Source of the DNA: an uncultured Victivallales bacterium
GTDB lineage: Bacteria > Verrucomicrobiota > Lentisphaeria > Oligosphaerales > JAFGRS01
Length of the DNA: 8,624 bases
Direction of reading: 5' to 3'
NCBI GenBank assembly: GCA_903834675.1
Contig: CAILKC010000680.1
Coordinates: 1-8,624, forward strand
The notes under the pieces are model-generated. The model saw only the letters and a list, made by a program, of their open reading frames with translations. It had not been told where the DNA came from and searched no databases. The translations under genes and the position numbers were made by a program. Below are positions 6,926-8,624 of this stretch, one piece after another (within the stretch, counting starts at the first letter, position 1; every line of letters begins with the position of its first letter).

Positions 6926-7699
6926 GTGATCGCCAACGAACGCCTCCTCTACACTCGCCCCGCGCCCGCCTGGCCCTGGCGCCTGGCCGTCGTCGTTGTT
7001 GCCCTCCTCATGACCGTCCTGACGGCCCTGCTCGTGCCGCTTACCGAGAGGCTCAGCGCCCCGCCGTCGCGCGATATCGAGTACCGCACCGTCGAGTTGA
7101 GCGACTGGCGCCCGCTCTCCCCGCCGCCCCCACCGCTACCCCGGCCGCTGCCGTCCCCTGCCAAGCCCACGCCGCCGCAACCCCCCCCGCAGACGCCACG
7201 GCTCGAAGAGCCCAGCGCCGACCCAGCCCCCAGGCTGAGGCTGCCCGTGAAGCTGGACTTCGCCCTGGGCGCAGTCCGCGCCGACCTCGCCCTCGATTTT
7301 ACGCTTGACCCCGAGACCCGGGACCTCCCCGAGACCACGACCGCCCTGGCCGGCGCCGGAACGTCGACCAGCGCCAGCCCGGTGCCGCTGCCGCCGTCAC
7401 TCCCGCCACCACCGGAGCGTTTTGACCGGCCACCGACGATCGCGAGCCAGGTCAAACCGCAGTACCCCTACGCGGCCCGTTCGCGCCTCATCGAGGGCCA
7501 GGTCGATCTGCAGTTCACCGTCACGGCCCAGGGCCGGGTTGAGGGCGCCACCGTGCTCGAGGCCCAGCCCCGTAACGTCTTTGAAGAGGCCGCACTGGCC
7601 GCCGTGGGGCGCTGGCGGTTCACGCCTGCCCTGCGCGCCGGCCGGGCCGTCCCCGCCCGCCTGCAGGTTCGCATCAGCTTTACCCTGGAAGACCCATGA
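6926..7699 (+). CDS. tonB: TonB family energy-transducing protein
   Basis: This 257-residue protein is anchored in the inner membrane and spans the periplasm to pull on outer-membrane receptors. The membrane helix is about residues 19-38. A proline-rich spacer with SPPPPPLPRPLP and QPPPQ runs from about 63 to 94, with a looser Pro/Ser/Thr stretch to about 172. The C-terminal TonB domain (about 176-257) shows YPYAARSRLIEGQVDLQF, then FEEAALAAVGRWRFTPA and a closing ISFTL. The start is GTG, the first start after an in-frame stop at 6902, with AAGGA at 6911-6915. The spacer lacks the EP/KP repeats of E. coli TonB, and the helix lacks its histidine, as is usual for TonB2-type proteins. The stop overlaps the TPR gene as ATGA. 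A C8 run lies in the spacer codons. Confidence 0.93.
   Translation: MIANERLLYTRPAPAWPWRLAVVVVALLMTVLTALLVPLTERLSAPPSRDIEYRTVELSDWRPLSPPPPPLPRPLPSPAKPTPPQPPPQTPRLEEPSADPAPRLRLPVKLDFALGAVRADLALDFTLDPETRDLPETTTALAGAGTSTSASPVPLPPSLPPPPERFDRPPTIASQVKPQYPYAARSRLIEGQVDLQFTVTAQGRVEGATVLEAQPRNVFEEAALAAVGRWRFTPALRAGRAVPARLQVRISFTLEDP
7181..7188 (+). repeat. C8 homopolymer run in the tonB spacer
   Basis: Eight consecutive C encode part of QPPPQ in the proline-rich spacer of TonB. A one-base slip would remove the C-terminal receptor-contacting domain. Proline codons in high-GC DNA produce such runs readily, so a role in phase variation is only a possibility. Confidence 0.9.
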
Positions 7700-8624
7700 C
7701 CACCGCCACCCTCAACCCGCCCCGCTCCCGGCCTGTCTTCGGCCGGGTCCTGCTCGCGCTGGCGCTGCTGCTCGGCCTCGGGACCAGGCTGCAGGGCCAG
7801 CCCGCCGCGGGCGCCGCCACTCGCCATGACCCCGCTCTCAGTGCCGCCGAAACGCAACTGCTGGCCCAGGCCGCTGACCTCGCTAAGACCGACCCCCTCA
7901 AGGCGGCCCAGACCCTTCGCGCCCAGACCACGACGGAGTCCAGCGCCGTCCTCCCCTTCACCGCCGCTGCCTATAGCCTCCAGGCGGGAGGCGAAGAGGC
8001 CGCCGTCGCGGACCTGGACGATGCCCTGCGCCGCCAGCCGGACTTCCCCCGCGCCAGGATCAACCTGGCGAAGCTCCTGCTGCGCTTGCAGCGCTACCGC
8101 GAGGCCGCGGCTCACCTCCGCCCCCTGCTGCGGGCCGCCGACCAGGACCCGGTCGAGCTCGGGCGCCTGCTCGGTTTCGCTCTCCTGTCCGACGGCTACG
8201 CCGTGGCTGCCGAAGCCGCTTACCGCCAGGCTCTGGTCTGGAGTCCAGAGGATCCCGAACTCACGTTGGGGCTGCTCAAGAGCCTGAGTGATCAGGGGCG
8301 CGCGGCCGACCTGGAACCCCTGGCGCGGGCCCAATTGCTGCGCCAGCCCGCCGAAGCCCGCTGGTGGCGCCTGCTGGCCAACGCCGCCAGCGCCCGGGGC
8401 GACACGCGCCAGGCGCTGGTGCTGCTCGACTGCGCCCGCCGCCTGGGGCTTGCCGATGCCGAGATGCTGGCAGGCCTGGGGGACCTGTATGCCGCCCAGG
8501 GACTCTCTGCCGCCGCCGCCGAGGTCTACACCGCCACCCCCGATCTGCCCGCGCCCCGGCTGCTGCGGGCCGCCGACGCCATGCTCGCCGCGGCACGCGC
8601 CGACCAGGCGCGACGCCTGCTCGA
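7696..8624 (+). CDS. TPR repeat protein of the TonB2/TtpC cluster (3' end beyond the window)
   Basis: The frame opens at ATG 7696, overlapping the tonB stop as ATGA, and stays open for 309 codons to the window edge without a stop, so the gene is incomplete. The first 40 residues have a hydrophobic core at about 16-28 after several arginines (likely signal peptide or N-terminal anchor), ending near AAGAA. From about 86 onwards the protein is made of helix pairs resembling tetratricopeptide repeats: AVADLDDALRRQPDFPRARINLAKL (start near 103), EAAYRQALVWSPEDPEL (about 173-189) and GDLYAAQGLSAAAAEVY (about 262-278) fit the TPR pattern best, with about five or six repeats in all. A TPR protein typically closes such TtpC-ExbB-ExbD-TonB operons; it is thought to act in the periplasm with the TonB complex. 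Its role here is inferred from position. Confidence 0.85.
   Translation, partial: MTTATLNPPRSRPVFGRVLLALALLLGLGTRLQGQPAAGAATRHDPALSAAETQLLAQAADLAKTDPLKAAQTLRAQTTTESSAVLPFTAAAYSLQAGGEEAAVADLDDALRRQPDFPRARINLAKLLLRLQRYREAAAHLRPLLRAADQDPVELGRLLGFALLSDGYAVAAEAAYRQALVWSPEDPELTLGLLKSLSDQGRAADLEPLARAQLLRQPAEARWWRLLANAASARGDTRQALVLLDCARRLGLADAEMLAGLGDLYAAQGLSAAAAEVYTATPDLPAPRLLRAADAMLAAARADQARRLL

Noticed and set aside
5779..6936. 385-codon open frame on the - strand opposite exbB and exbD
   Set aside because: It crosses two well-supported genes and a gap and shows no domain; it is a GC-bias shadow.
1..8624. CRISPR arrays, tRNA/rRNA genes, insertion sequences, attachment sites
   Set aside because: I found no spaced direct repeats, cloverleaf, transposase or terminal inverted repeats; nearly all bases are accounted for by coding genes.

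Overview
The window is GC-rich (by eye about two thirds G+C) and densely coded, with every gene on the + strand. It carries two gene sets back to back: a Na+-pumping oxaloacetate decarboxylase operon (oadG-oadA-oadB) and a TonB energisation operon of the TonB2/TtpC type (DUF3450 protein - TtpC-like ExbB fusion - ExbB - ExbD - TonB - TPR protein). This gene content and the codon bias suggest a high-GC gammaproteobacterium, possibly a Chromatiales-like purple or other sulfur bacterium. That placement is inference; no rRNA or lineage marker is present.

Layout: bases 1-99 are leader sequence with one weak promoter candidate. oadG (100-318), oadA (342-2156, GTG start chosen from its Shine-Dalgarno) and oadB (2153-3442) form the first block. 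A 103-base gap (3443-3545) starts with an imperfect hairpin lacking a T-tract, so read-through into the second block is possible. The second block is the DUF3450 gene (3546-4355), ttpC-like (4352-5767), exbB (5764-6426), a 70-base gap, exbD (6497-6904), tonB (6926-7699, GTG start) and a TPR gene (7696 to the window end, incomplete). Four junctions are ATGA stop/start overlaps, which indicates translational coupling.

How the genes work together: OadA transfers the carboxyl group of oxaloacetate to its C-terminal biotin. OadB decarboxylates carboxybiotin and exports Na+, and OadG holds the complex together. ExbB, ExbD and TonB form the inner-membrane motor that energises outer-membrane receptors. 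TtpC adds a large periplasmic coiled-coil region to an ExbB-like channel, and the DUF3450 and TPR proteins are its usual but poorly understood companions. No receptor gene is in view, so the substrate is unknown.

The most interesting points are these: a Na+-exporting decarboxylase lies directly beside an ion-driven TonB motor; the DUF3450 protein and the TtpC periplasmic region look similarly built; the two ExbB-type proteins differ in charge (Glu versus Arg) at a key third-helix site; OadB has a signal-peptide-like N-terminal extension; and OadG has no histidine. None of these is proof of a new system. The parts are recognisable families, and the novelty, if any, is in how they are combined.
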